Shown here in pieces: positions 1 to 7,229 of a DNA stretch of 7,265 nucleotides. The translations under genes and the position numbers were made by a program. Each line of letters starts with the position of its first letter. Positions within the stretch are counted from its first letter, which is position 1. The notes beneath the pieces were generated by a model. It saw nothing but the letters and a program-made list of their open reading frames with translations. It ran no database searches and was not told where the DNA came from. The DNA is from BMS3Bbin11 sp034659075 (lineage in GTDB: Bacteria; Pseudomonadota; Gammaproteobacteria; BMS3Bbin11), in NCBI GenBank assembly GCA_034659075.1, contig JAYEGM010000250.1, positions 1 through 7,265 on the forward strand, in the 5' to 3' direction.

Positions 1-144
1 GATCGCAAGGCCGAGGAAGCTCGCAAGGCTGAAGCCGATCGCAAGGCCGAGGAAGCCCGCAAGGCTGAAGCCGATCGCAAGGCCGAGGAAGCTCGCAAGG
101 CTGAAGCCGATCGCAAGGCCGAGGAAGCCCGCAAGGCTGAAGAA
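1..144 (+). repeat. Four tandem 36-bp coding repeats arranged as a 72-bp higher-order unit
   Basis: Units run 1-36, 37-72, 73-108 and 109-144 and are nearly identical. They differ at the alanine codon at unit positions 19-21, which reads GCT, GCC, GCT, GCC in order, so the true period is 72 bp repeated twice. The last unit also ends GAA rather than GCC. The array reaches the left edge and probably continues upstream. Near-identity at synonymous sites points to recent expansion or ongoing homogenisation. Confidence 0.95.
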
Positions 145-354
145 GAAAAGGCCAGGAAATTGTCGAAGAAGAAAGTCGCCAGGAAGTCGGCTAAAAAGGC
201 TAAAAAGGCTAAAAAGGCTAAAAGGTCAGCAAAAAAAGCGGCGAAGAAAGCAGCGAAGAAACAGCAGAAAAAATCAGTCAAAAAGAGTAGTGTTGAAAAG
301 AAGATCTCGCCGAAAGGCCGTCGGGGTATACGACTTAAACCTCCCAGGGGCTGA
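1..354 (+). CDS. C-terminal part of Ala/Glu/Lys/Arg-repeat protein with histone-H1-like lysine tail (5' end outside window)
   Basis: Frame 1 is open from the first base to the TGA at 352-354, so this is the last 117 residues of a longer protein. Residues 1-48 of the visible part are four copies of a 12-residue unit (DRKAEEARKAEA), a composition expected to form a long charged alpha-helix, as in TolA-like or other helical linkers. Residues from about 49 onward switch to a strongly basic tail with KKAKKAKK and KKAAKKAAKK stretches, resembling the C-terminal tails of bacterial histone-H1-like proteins, which bind DNA or other polyanions. The visible part has no globular domain, membrane segment or catalytic motif, so no function can be assigned. 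A TTG at 160 could be taken as a start, but the uninterrupted frame and continuing composition argue that it is internal. Only 38 bp separate its stop from the next gene's preferred ATG, so co-transcription is possible. Confidence 0.8.
   Translation, partial: DRKAEEARKAEADRKAEEARKAEADRKAEEARKAEADRKAEEARKAEEEKARKLSKKKVARKSAKKAKKAKKAKRSAKKAAKKAAKKQQKKSVKKSSVEKKISPKGRRGIRLKPPRG
190..225 (+). repeat. Four 9-bp tandem repeats coding for Ala-Lys-Lys
   Basis: Three exact copies of gctaaaaag at 190-216 are followed by a fourth, gctaaaagg, at 217-225. They encode the AKKAKKAKKAKR part of the basic tail. Short tandem units like this can change copy number by replication slippage without breaking the frame. 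Confidence 0.9.
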
Positions 355-392
355 TTTTGAGGCGACCACAGAGGTGTACTAGAGAAACATGG

Positions 393-1022
393 ATGAAAAA
401 CACTAATTATTTTAATTCGGTTCGGAAACCGTTCGCCTCAATCATGTTGATCGCAATAGCGAGCTTCTTTACATCAACTGCGTGTGCACAGACCCTGATA
501 GACAACCCATGGCTGGAATCCAGCAGGCCCTTGATTGATGGAAACCCAATTCTTTCAGATAGTAATAGTTGGCGTGCTAGCGAAGATTCCTTTTCTAAGG
601 ATGAGATAGATGAGTCAAAATACCCGCCGCTGGATGAAGATGAAACATTAGGAACTAGTTATCCTGTCTTGCCTTCAGAGCGAGCACCTGCACAGAGTGG
701 CTTGCCTGGGTTGGCAGGGAGTGGGTTCCACTATCCTCAGGCACAGGATTTTGAACCGATACCTGTTTACCCTGATAATACCCGACGAGACGCTTCTGCA
801 TATCCTGACAGGCAGTTCTCATCATACCCACGTGGTTACCCGCAACGTGGATATCAACCGGGATATCCGACAGGTTTTGGACAGGGTTATAATCCTATGG
901 GGGAATTTCCTTTTGGTGGCAATTCAGGAAGAGGGTCTCCCTTTGGTGGTTATACAGGCACAGGGTCTCCTTTTGGCATGGGGAATGGCTGGATGCCTTT
1001 TTCAGGCCCAGGCATGTGGTGA
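393..1022 (+). CDS. Secreted Gly/Pro/Tyr/Phe-rich protein of unknown function
   Basis: From ATG 393 the protein is 209 residues. Residues 1-32 form a Sec signal peptide: a basic start with RK at 11-12, a hydrophobic stretch FASIMLIAIASFF at 14-26, and a likely signal peptidase I site after ACA (residue 32). Cys31 makes a lipoprotein conceivable, but STAC is a poor lipobox. Residues 55-84 are acidic and Ser-rich. From about 124 the chain is rich in Tyr, Pro and Gly (YPRGYPQRGYQPGYP), then Phe and Gly with two GSPFG copies at 181-185 and 191-195, ending PGMW. No known catalytic domain is apparent. The composition recalls structural or coat proteins, including sulfur-globule proteins, but this is not homology evidence. 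A TTG at 357 would add 12 residues before a complete signal peptide and is less likely. GAGG at 371-374 is rather far from ATG 393, so initiation strength is unclear. Confidence 0.75.
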   Translation: MKNTNYFNSVRKPFASIMLIAIASFFTSTACAQTLIDNPWLESSRPLIDGNPILSDSNSWRASEDSFSKDEIDESKYPPLDEDETLGTSYPVLPSERAPAQSGLPGLAGSGFHYPQAQDFEPIPVYPDNTRRDASAYPDRQFSSYPRGYPQRGYQPGYPTGFGQGYNPMGEFPFGGNSGRGSPFGGYTGTGSPFGMGNGWMPFSGPGMW

Positions 1023-1111
1023 GTATCGTTGAAATATTTATTTTCCAGATGTGAAGGTAAACCCGAAATTTATGCCGAGTTGCAGTGATCTGATACAGGC
1101 AATTGAATAAT

Positions 1112-1116
1112 GAGGT
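1112..1116 (+). promoter_or_regulatory. Shine-Dalgarno GAGGT that decides the start of the next gene
   Basis: GAGG at 1112-1115 lies 9 bases before ATG 1125, near-ideal spacing. The upstream in-frame ATG at 1110 overlaps this site and has only a weak AGG ahead of it, so ATG 1125 is preferred. That start also gives a cleaner signal peptide. Confidence 0.65.
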
Positions 1117-1124
1117 CCATTTGT

Positions 1125-1880
1125 ATGAAATTAGCTATCGCTATATTGCTACCGGTTTTTCTTTCCGTAGTACCAGGCAGTTATGCGGGTGAGCGGTCTT
1201 TTTCTGCTGAAGCGATACAGACAGCACCCGGCATGCAAACGACACGCATGAATTTATATGTTTCAGGGGACAAGTCGGTACGAATAGAAATGTCGACTCC
1301 GCAGGGCAAAATAGTCCAGCAGTATTTAGCCAGCAGCGGCATGATGAGAGTTTTATATCCTGAGAAAAAGGAATATCTTGAACAACAATCACCGGCGCCA
1401 TTAACTATGCCAGGTGCTGTTGTGCAAAATCCCTGCGACAATATGCCTGAATCAAAATGTGTAAAAATGGGCGAACAAGAGGTAAATGGTCAACCAGCGA
1501 TACACTGGCTAATAACGCGTACAGGTCCGAATCAGCAGGAGTTCAAAATTGAACAATGGCTGGATACCAAACGCGGCATCACCTTACGTGAGCAGTTGCC
1601 GAATGGCGTCAGTATTAATGCGAGTATGGTAGGTAAAGAAAAAATAAATGGAAGAGAGACTGAGCGTTGGGAAGTCGTCATGACGGCGGTAGATGGTAAG
1701 ACGCAATCAGGAACGCGCTGGTATGATGCCGAACTGGGAATTACAATTCGAGAAGCCTTCCCGAATGGTTCGGTTAGAGAATTAAAAAATATCACGGTAA
1801 AAGAGCCTGATGCGAGTTTGTTCATGCTGCCTGAAGGTTATCGTAGACTTGATGAGCCGGTCCAACCTCAGAGGAGATAG
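1125..1880 (+). CDS. Exported DUF4412/LolA-like periplasmic protein with internal duplication
   Basis: From ATG 1125 the protein is 251 residues. Residues 1-21 are a signal peptide (MKLAIAILLPVFLSVV, then SYA before the mature GERSF), so the protein is exported to the periplasm or outer membrane. Residues 40-86 resemble the DUF4412/LolA-like beta fold: a strand with RIEMSTPQGKI, then MMRVLYPEKKEYLEQ, as in proteins that record a 'last value' in that family. The end, PDASLFMLPEGYR (228-240), is also typical. Cys104 and Cys112 are the only cysteines in the mature chain and could pair. Residues 121-161 and 175-215 align without gaps and share W, WxD, GIT, RE and PNG positions, showing an internal duplication. 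Family assignment is by pattern memory and moderate; a carrier or binding role is inference. The next gene starts 3 bases after its stop, and that gene's ribosome site lies inside this one. Confidence 0.75.
   Translation: MKLAIAILLPVFLSVVPGSYAGERSFSAEAIQTAPGMQTTRMNLYVSGDKSVRIEMSTPQGKIVQQYLASSGMMRVLYPEKKEYLEQQSPAPLTMPGAVVQNPCDNMPESKCVKMGEQEVNGQPAIHWLITRTGPNQQEFKIEQWLDTKRGITLREQLPNGVSINASMVGKEKINGRETERWEVVMTAVDGKTQSGTRWYDAELGITIREAFPNGSVRELKNITVKEPDASLFMLPEGYRRLDEPVQPQRR
1871..1877 (+). promoter_or_regulatory. Ribosome binding site inside the preceding gene, supporting a GTG start
   Basis: GAGGAGA at 1871-1877 occupies the last codons of the preceding gene and sits 5 bases from GTG 1883. The stop TAG at 1878-1880 is separated from the GTG by two bases. 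This suggests translational coupling of the exported protein and the ATPase. Confidence 0.7.
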
Positions 1881-1882
1881 TT

Positions 1883-2542
1883 GTGATAACAGTGGTAGGA
1901 AATTTCAAGGGGGGTACAGGCAAAAGTACCGTTGCTTTTAATCTGGCAATCTGGCTTGCCACCCAGGGCAAAAAAACAGCAGCCGTTGACCTTGACCCTC
2001 AGGGAAGTCTGACCGATGTTATGTATGTTCGGGAGGAAATGGAGTATTCCCCTCTGGTCCCTGTCTTTCAGGAGCTGAATAAAAAGCTCAGAAAAGAATT
2101 TGATGAGATCATTGTTGATGTCGGGACGGCAGATTTACCTGCAATGGAAAAAGCAATGACACTGGCTGGCCGTATTATTATCCCGGTCGCACCCTCGCAG
2201 GCAGATGTATGGTCAACACAGCGCTTTATGGACCTGGTACGAAAAAATTGCAAAGATGATGCAATCATTACTGGTGTGATGAACAGAGCTGATACCCATC
2301 CAAAAGTGACAGAGACTGAGGAGGCAATGGAAGCCCTGACTATGATTAATGGCTTAAAGATGCAGAAAAGTTATCTTTACCAGAGAACCGCTTACCGACG
2401 TGCATTTAGTGAAGGGCTGGCTGTGTTTGAGATGATGCCAGCCAATAAAGCGGCTGGAGAAGTGTGGCGCCTGTCGCGCAGCCTGTTTAGATCAGGTGTG
2501 GCAAAAAAGAAGAAAAATAAAACAGGTGGGAGCGGGAAATAG
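1883..2542 (+). CDS. ParA/MinD-type deviant Walker ATPase
   Basis: This 219-residue protein starts at GTG. It has the deviant Walker A motif KGGTGKST at residues 9-16, with the signature Lys9 and the P-loop Lys14, which in this family supports ATP-dependent dimerisation. Walker A' is VDLDPQGS at 35-42, Walker B is EIIVDVG at 75-81, and MNRAD at 133-137 matches the base-contacting region. YRRAFSEGLAVFE (171-183) matches a conserved C-terminal stretch of ParA-like proteins. The chain ends in a basic KKKKNK tail, which could favour nucleoid or acidic-membrane binding. It is shorter than typical chromosomal ParA (about 250-270), mainly because the section after Walker A' is brief. No ParB-like gene lies beside it and no parS-like palindrome was noticed, so chromosome partitioning is less likely than positioning of a cell structure, as done by McdA or MipZ-like relatives. 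The cargo is not evident. Confidence 0.88.
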   Translation: MITVVGNFKGGTGKSTVAFNLAIWLATQGKKTAAVDLDPQGSLTDVMYVREEMEYSPLVPVFQELNKKLRKEFDEIIVDVGTADLPAMEKAMTLAGRIIIPVAPSQADVWSTQRFMDLVRKNCKDDAIITGVMNRADTHPKVTETEEAMEALTMINGLKMQKSYLYQRTAYRRAFSEGLAVFEMMPANKAAGEVWRLSRSLFRSGVAKKKKNKTGGSGK

Positions 2543-2590
2543 CAAGGCTATTTTTGTAGATAAAATGAATGTTCAGCAAAAAAATCTGTT

Positions 2591-3523
<933 letters not shown>

Positions 3524-3577
3524 CTTATTGCATAGCAATGCGAAAGCTGTCAGCCCCGCCAGAGGAAAGGAGAAAAT

Positions 3578-4165
3578 ATGTTTTTAATCAGACTGTTGCG
3601 TAATATTTTAGCTGTTGTCGGTTTGGCTGCAGTGGTTGTTGCGGGAATGATGTATCCGCAAATTAAGAAATTCCAGGCTGAGTTTGATCCAGGTGCATTT
3701 AAGGTCTACAAGGAACTTGTAGGGAATGTACTTGAGGCAGGGAATGCGGTTGAAGCGACAACATGGAAGTATAAGCTGGAAGACGGCGTTTCAATTGATG
3801 ATGCTATACAGAGCATGAAGATTGCAGCAAATGACCACAATATAAAAAATGTGGGTGAGTTGCCGTTATATAAGGAAGTTGAGTCCATGACGGGAAAACC
3901 ATACCGGCATGCACAGATATTTATGTTTTGCAATGCTGCTACAGCGGCAAAAATGATGGATTACAAAGATGCATATTCGGCATATTTACCATGCCGTGTT
4001 GCGTTAGTAGAAGACAAACAGGGTCAGGCATGGTTATACAGCCTGAATATGGACCTCATGATATATGGGGGTGAACCATTGCCGCCTGAACTCAAGGAAG
4101 AGGCCATGAATGTAAAGAAGATTATTCTGGACATTATGCAGAAGGGGGCAGCGGGGGATTTTTAG
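3578..4165 (+). CDS. Membrane-anchored DUF302 domain protein
   Basis: The 195-residue protein starts at ATG 3578, with AAGGAGA at 3567-3573 just upstream, a strong ribosome site. Residues 1-9 are short and basic, and about 10-27 (ILAVVGLAAVVVAGMMYP) form a membrane helix that anchors the rest. The soluble part from about 65 matches DUF302: a VSIDDAIQSMK helix (71-81), NVGELPLY (91-98), a strand with IFMFCNAATAAKMM (114-127), and AYLPCRVALVED (135-146) leading into QAWLYSLNMDLM. Cys118 and Cys139 fall in the two conserved core segments. DUF302 proteins are small and of uncertain biochemical function. The gene sits 55 bp after the TPR-like gene and 21 bp before the next. Family assignment is fairly confident; role is unknown. 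Confidence 0.85.
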   Translation: MFLIRLLRNILAVVGLAAVVVAGMMYPQIKKFQAEFDPGAFKVYKELVGNVLEAGNAVEATTWKYKLEDGVSIDDAIQSMKIAANDHNIKNVGELPLYKEVESMTGKPYRHAQIFMFCNAATAAKMMDYKDAYSAYLPCRVALVEDKQGQAWLYSLNMDLMIYGGEPLPPELKEEAMNVKKIILDIMQKGAAGDF

Positions 4166-4186
4166 AATATAAAGGAGTTTTCAGGA

Positions 4187-4828
4187 ATGGGTAATACAGA
4201 AGAACAGACAAATGCATTAAGCGCTGAAGCTATCGAAGGTGGTGCGGAATGCATGGGCAGACTGGCAGACAGTTTTCAAGCGAGTGCCCGTAGATGGGAA
4301 TTGATTGTATATCCTTCCATGGTAGCCTTTATACTTCTTGCCTCTTATGGCTTCTATCTTATTTATAATCTGACGCATGATATTTCTGATGTATCGAAGA
4401 GTGTGCGCGAGATGACGGCGAGCGTTACTGAAGACCTGGGTGAGATATCGGGGAAAATGACCCGGATTGCCGATGCAACCGCCTATATGCAGCCTATGTC
4501 AAAGGATATACGGACACTGTCCGGTAATATCCATGAGATGAATACCAGTGTCAGCCATATGCAATACAATATGTGGCAATTAAACCGTAATGTGTCAGCG
4601 CCATTTAATATGGCTGATAAAATTATGCCATTTGGCTCTTCCCGGCCATATGGTCGGTCAAACAACCGTATAACACCACCTTTGTACCCCCGTCAGCCGA
4701 CCGCCTATTACCCGCAGCCTGCTAGCACAGCCCCGGCGCCTGCAGGCCAGGCAATTACTACGCCAGCATCTCAGGTAAGGTATACGTACAACCCGTATGG
4801 ACATGCTCTTCCGGTAAGAAGATTCTAA
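4187..4828 (+). CDS. Single-helix membrane protein with coiled coil and Pro/Tyr-rich tail
   Basis: The protein has 213 residues and starts at ATG 4187 behind AAAGGAG (4171-4177). A soluble N-terminus (1-39) precedes one membrane helix at about 40-62 (IVYPSMVAFILLASYGFYLIY). Residues 63-136 have heptad-like spacing of hydrophobics (DISDVSKSVREM, VTEDLGEISGKM) and should form a coiled coil, somewhat like the signalling helices after membrane segments of chemoreceptors, but no receptor signature is present. Residues 145-213 are low-complexity and rich in Pro, Tyr and Arg, beginning with IMPFGSSRPYGR. No enzyme motif is seen. The coiled coil implies oligomerisation. Its place directly before the dynamin-like gene (19 bp apart) suggests it may be that protein's membrane partner; this is inference. 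I do not recognise a named family. Confidence 0.8.
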   Translation: MGNTEEQTNALSAEAIEGGAECMGRLADSFQASARRWELIVYPSMVAFILLASYGFYLIYNLTHDISDVSKSVREMTASVTEDLGEISGKMTRIADATAYMQPMSKDIRTLSGNIHEMNTSVSHMQYNMWQLNRNVSAPFNMADKIMPFGSSRPYGRSNNRITPPLYPRQPTAYYPQPASTAPAPAGQAITTPASQVRYTYNPYGHALPVRRF

Positions 4829-4847
4829 AACAGGAGTAACAACAATA

Positions 4848-6329
4848 ATGTGGCCATTTTCGCTACGCACAACAAAACGTCTGAAAACGATGCTGTCCAA
4901 ACTGGAACAGCATATTACAATGGAGAATTCGGTTCTCTCCGAAGCGCTGGTATCTTATAAGCAATTAGACCAGATGGCCTACCGTATGGGGCTATTAAGC
5001 AGGGATGAATCATTTGCTCTGCGCATAGCCTGGTGGCCGATGATTTCTATCCTTGGAACGTTTTCCTCAGGGAAATCGACCTTTATTAATACCTATCTCG
5101 GCCAGGATTTACAATCAACAGGAAACCAGGCTGTTGACGATAAATTTACTGTGGTCTGTTATGGCGGGGAAGGCGAGCCTCGTATATTACCCGGCATGGC
5201 GTTAAACGGTGATGCGAGATTCCCTTTCTATCAAATTAGTCGTGAGATTGAGAAGGTGGCTGAAGGAGAGGGGCGCCGAATTGACTCATTCCTGCAGCTT
5301 AAAACCAGCAATGCTGATCATATTAAGCGCAAGATTATTATCGATTCACCGGGTTTTGATGCCGATGCCCAGCGTACCTCAATATTGCGAATTTCATCAC
5401 ATATTATAGATTTATCAGATCTAGTCTTATTATTCTTTGATGCCCGCCATCCGGAACCGGGTGCGATGCAGGATACGTTAAACCATCTTGTCGAAGCCAC
5501 CGTTGACCGGCAGGATGCCAATAAGTTTATGTATATCCTGAATCAGATTGACACAGCTGCCAGAGAAGATAACCCCGAAGATGTAGTGGGTGCCTGGCAA
5601 CGGGCCCTGGCGCAAAAAGGTCTGACAGCCGGCCGTTTCTTTACCATCTATAATGAGAATGCTGCAGTACAAATAGAAGACGAGACACGAAAGGCTCGTT
5701 TTCAGTCGAAGCGCGATGCCGATATGGCGGACATTACCGCCCGTATGGCGGAAGTCGAAGTTGAGCGTTCGTATCGTATTGTTGGTGGCATAGAAAAACT
5801 TTCGAAATATATTGAAGAATCTATTATTCCTGAACTTAAAGGATATATTACTCGCTGGCGTACACGAGTTCTTTGGGGCGATGCAGTTTTTGCAGCACTG
5901 GTTGCAGTGGGTGCAGTTGGAATACTCTCAGGCATTGGTATGGGGTATAAGGAAGTTGCTGCCTGGGCCTCGGCAAATATTGTACCCGCGATACTTTCTG
6001 CAGCCTCTGCTTTTGCTGTTTATCTGCTGCTTCATTTCTGGTGGCGTAGAAAGCTTGCCAGGAAAATTGAGAAAAGGATCCCTGCTCAGAAAGGGCCTGG
6101 TGATCCGAACTTGCGCCTTGCCTTTCGTAGCAGCACGCAGTTTAACCGCAGTATCTTTCAGCCGGAACCGGTTGGCTGGAGCAAGCGCACAAAAAGAAAG
6201 TTGGAGTCAATCATCCAGTCGGCTAATCAGCAGACTGAACGGCTGAATGACCGCTATACAGACCCTTCAGGCACGCGTTCAAAGCTTGCTGAACTGGACA
6301 GCCTGAATGGCGGCGAGCTGAAGATATAA
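4848..6329 (+). CDS. Dynamin-family GTPase with two C-terminal transmembrane helices
   Basis: The 493-residue protein starts at ATG 4848, with CAGGAG at 4831-4836. The GTPase domain covers about 60-275. G1 is GTFSSGKST (70-78), the SSGKST form typical of dynamins and EHD-like proteins; the G2 threonine is likely Thr101; G3 is DSPG (166-169) after IIIDS; and G4 is NQID (232-235). Residues 280-340 are helical and charged, then two membrane helices follow at about 345-363 and 376-398 with a short loop, then a basic cytoplasmic tail (RRKLARKIEKR) and a helical end. Dynamin-like proteins bind GTP, self-assemble on membranes and can bend, tubulate or fuse them. Here the stalk region is short compared with large bacterial dynamins (often over 600 residues), closer to compact EHD-like proteins, and attachment is by hairpin helices. 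It is the last of the cluster; the following hydrolase is 33 bp downstream. Confidence 0.88.
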   Translation: MWPFSLRTTKRLKTMLSKLEQHITMENSVLSEALVSYKQLDQMAYRMGLLSRDESFALRIAWWPMISILGTFSSGKSTFINTYLGQDLQSTGNQAVDDKFTVVCYGGEGEPRILPGMALNGDARFPFYQISREIEKVAEGEGRRIDSFLQLKTSNADHIKRKIIIDSPGFDADAQRTSILRISSHIIDLSDLVLLFFDARHPEPGAMQDTLNHLVEATVDRQDANKFMYILNQIDTAAREDNPEDVVGAWQRALAQKGLTAGRFFTIYNENAAVQIEDETRKARFQSKRDADMADITARMAEVEVERSYRIVGGIEKLSKYIEESIIPELKGYITRWRTRVLWGDAVFAALVAVGAVGILSGIGMGYKEVAAWASANIVPAILSAASAFAVYLLLHFWWRRKLARKIEKRIPAQKGPGDPNLRLAFRSSTQFNRSIFQPEPVGWSKRTKRKLESIIQSANQQTERLNDRYTDPSGTRSKLAELDSLNGGELKI

Positions 6330-6362
6330 GCTGCCTGCTAAACCCTGATTGGGCTGCTTGCT

Positions 6363-7034
6363 ATGCAGACTGCTAGTGATAACCTGGTCGTAGAGACAGG
6401 CAGAGAACCCGTCGCCTGTATTATATGGGCACACGGACTCGGTGCAGATAAACATGACTTTGAGTCCATCATCCCCTTGATGGGCCTGCCGGATTCCCTG
6501 CCGTTAAGATTTGTTTTCCCTAATGCCCCAGTCAGACCCATTACAGTCAATGGTGGGATGGAAATGCGCGGCTGGTATGACATCCGCAGTATGACTATCA
6601 ATGAAAAGGAAGATGCAGAAGGGGTAAAAGGGTCGGCTAATACCCTCGCCGGCCTGATTGAAGAACAGATCAGGATGGGCATATCCTCAACACGTATTGT
6701 TCTTGCTGGTTTCTCGCAGGGAGGAGCAATTGCACTGTACCAGGGGCTGCAGCATCCACAGCAGCTGGCAGGAATAATTGTTCTCTCCGCTTATCTGCCA
6801 TTGCATAACACTGTTGATGAGATTGCATCAGTATTCGCCAGCAGCACACCTGTTTTTATGGGGCATGGCAGCCAGGATCCAATCGTGCCTGTGGAGCTTG
6901 GTCTGTTTACCCGCGATTTACTGCTTGAAAGAAAAATGTCTGTGCAGTGGACGGTTTACCCGATGGGGCATTCGGTTTCAGCTGAGGAGATTTCGGATCT
7001 TGGTAGTTGGCTGGTGGAACTGCTTCGCAAGTAG
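6363..7034 (+). CDS. Phospholipase/carboxylesterase-family serine hydrolase (acyl-protein-thioesterase-like)
   Basis: This 223-residue alpha/beta hydrolase has the nucleophile motif GFSQGG at 116-121 (Ser118). Asp172 lies in HGSQDPIVP (168-176) and His203 in YPMGHSVS (199-206), giving a full catalytic triad at family-typical positions. The N-terminal WAHGLGAD (22-29) supplies the oxyanion-hole region, and FVFPNAPVRPITVNGG plus MRGWYDI (68-74) are hallmarks of bacterial carboxylesterase 2 and eukaryotic acyl-protein thioesterase relatives. These enzymes hydrolyse short-chain esters or, in some cases, lysophospholipids or acyl thioesters; the substrate here cannot be read from sequence. Length matches the family (about 220). 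There is no signal peptide, so it is probably cytoplasmic. ATG 6363 has only a weak ribosome site, but no better in-frame start is close. Confidence 0.93.
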   Translation: MQTASDNLVVETGREPVACIIWAHGLGADKHDFESIIPLMGLPDSLPLRFVFPNAPVRPITVNGGMEMRGWYDIRSMTINEKEDAEGVKGSANTLAGLIEEQIRMGISSTRIVLAGFSQGGAIALYQGLQHPQQLAGIIVLSAYLPLHNTVDEIASVFASSTPVFMGHGSQDPIVPVELGLFTRDLLLERKMSVQWTVYPMGHSVSAEEISDLGSWLVELLRK

Positions 7035-7129
7035 CTGTGGCTCTTGATTTTGTGCTGGCGCACCGCTGATGGCTGCCTCTTCTTGTGGTGTTTTCTACTT
7101 GATTCGATTTCTTGAATTTAGCCACGCTT

Positions 7130-7146
7130 TCGCCCTTCATGGGCGA
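7130..7146. repeat. Inverted repeat, 6-bp stem
   Basis: tcgccc (7130-7135) and gggcga (7141-7146) are perfect complements around the loop ttcat. No T run follows, so it does not look like an intrinsic terminator. Confidence 0.6.
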
Positions 7147-7180
7147 GTGACTTTTCTTTGCTTGCTCAAAGAGAAGTAAC
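7147..7180. repeat. Inverted repeat, 14-nt arms
   Basis: gtgacttttctttg (7147-7160) pairs with caaagagaagtaac (7167-7180) around the loop cttgct, with one G/A mismatch and one G-T wobble. It directly abuts the previous hairpin. It is the strongest structure in the right end. Confidence 0.7.
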
Positions 7181-7206
7181 CAAAAGAAAGAGCACCCGCA
7201 AGCTTG

Positions 7207-7229
7207 CCCATAATAAAAGGCATTATGGG
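7207..7229. repeat. Inverted repeat, 8-bp perfect stem
   Basis: cccataat (7207-7214) and attatggg (7222-7229) are perfect complements around aaaaggc. The following bases are tccctg, not a T tract, so termination is unlikely to be intrinsic in this direction. Confidence 0.65.

Noticed and set aside
160..354. Separate small lysine-rich gene starting at TTG 160
   Set aside because: The same frame is open back to base 1 with continuous composition, so this is the end of a longer gene.
357..392. TTG 357 as the start of the secreted protein
   Set aside because: It adds 12 residues before a complete signal peptide that begins at ATG 393.
697..1032. Overlapping + strand reading frame of 111 codons
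   Set aside because: It overlaps the secreted-protein gene in another frame, with no signal, domain or ribosome site of its own.
1029..1061. Possible promoter (TTGAAA) before the DUF4412-like gene
   Set aside because: No matching -10 hexamer lies at a suitable distance.
1883..2542. Plasmid partition locus
   Set aside because: No ParB gene, iterons, parS-like palindromes or replication gene are visible.
3527..3539. attgc/gcaat hairpin between the TPR-like and DUF302 genes
   Set aside because: A 5-bp stem with no T run is too weak to call a terminator or operator.
5812..6246. Second + strand frame within the dynamin-like gene
   Set aside because: The overlapping frame encodes a clear GTPase with membrane helices; this one has no recognisable feature.
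6338..6682. Minus-strand frame opposite the hydrolase
   Set aside because: It lies antisense to a well-supported enzyme gene and resembles no family.
6907..7140. Minus-strand frame over the hydrolase end and the right intergenic region
   Set aside because: It overlaps the catalytic-His end of the hydrolase, and its low-quality sequence looks like a repeat read as protein.
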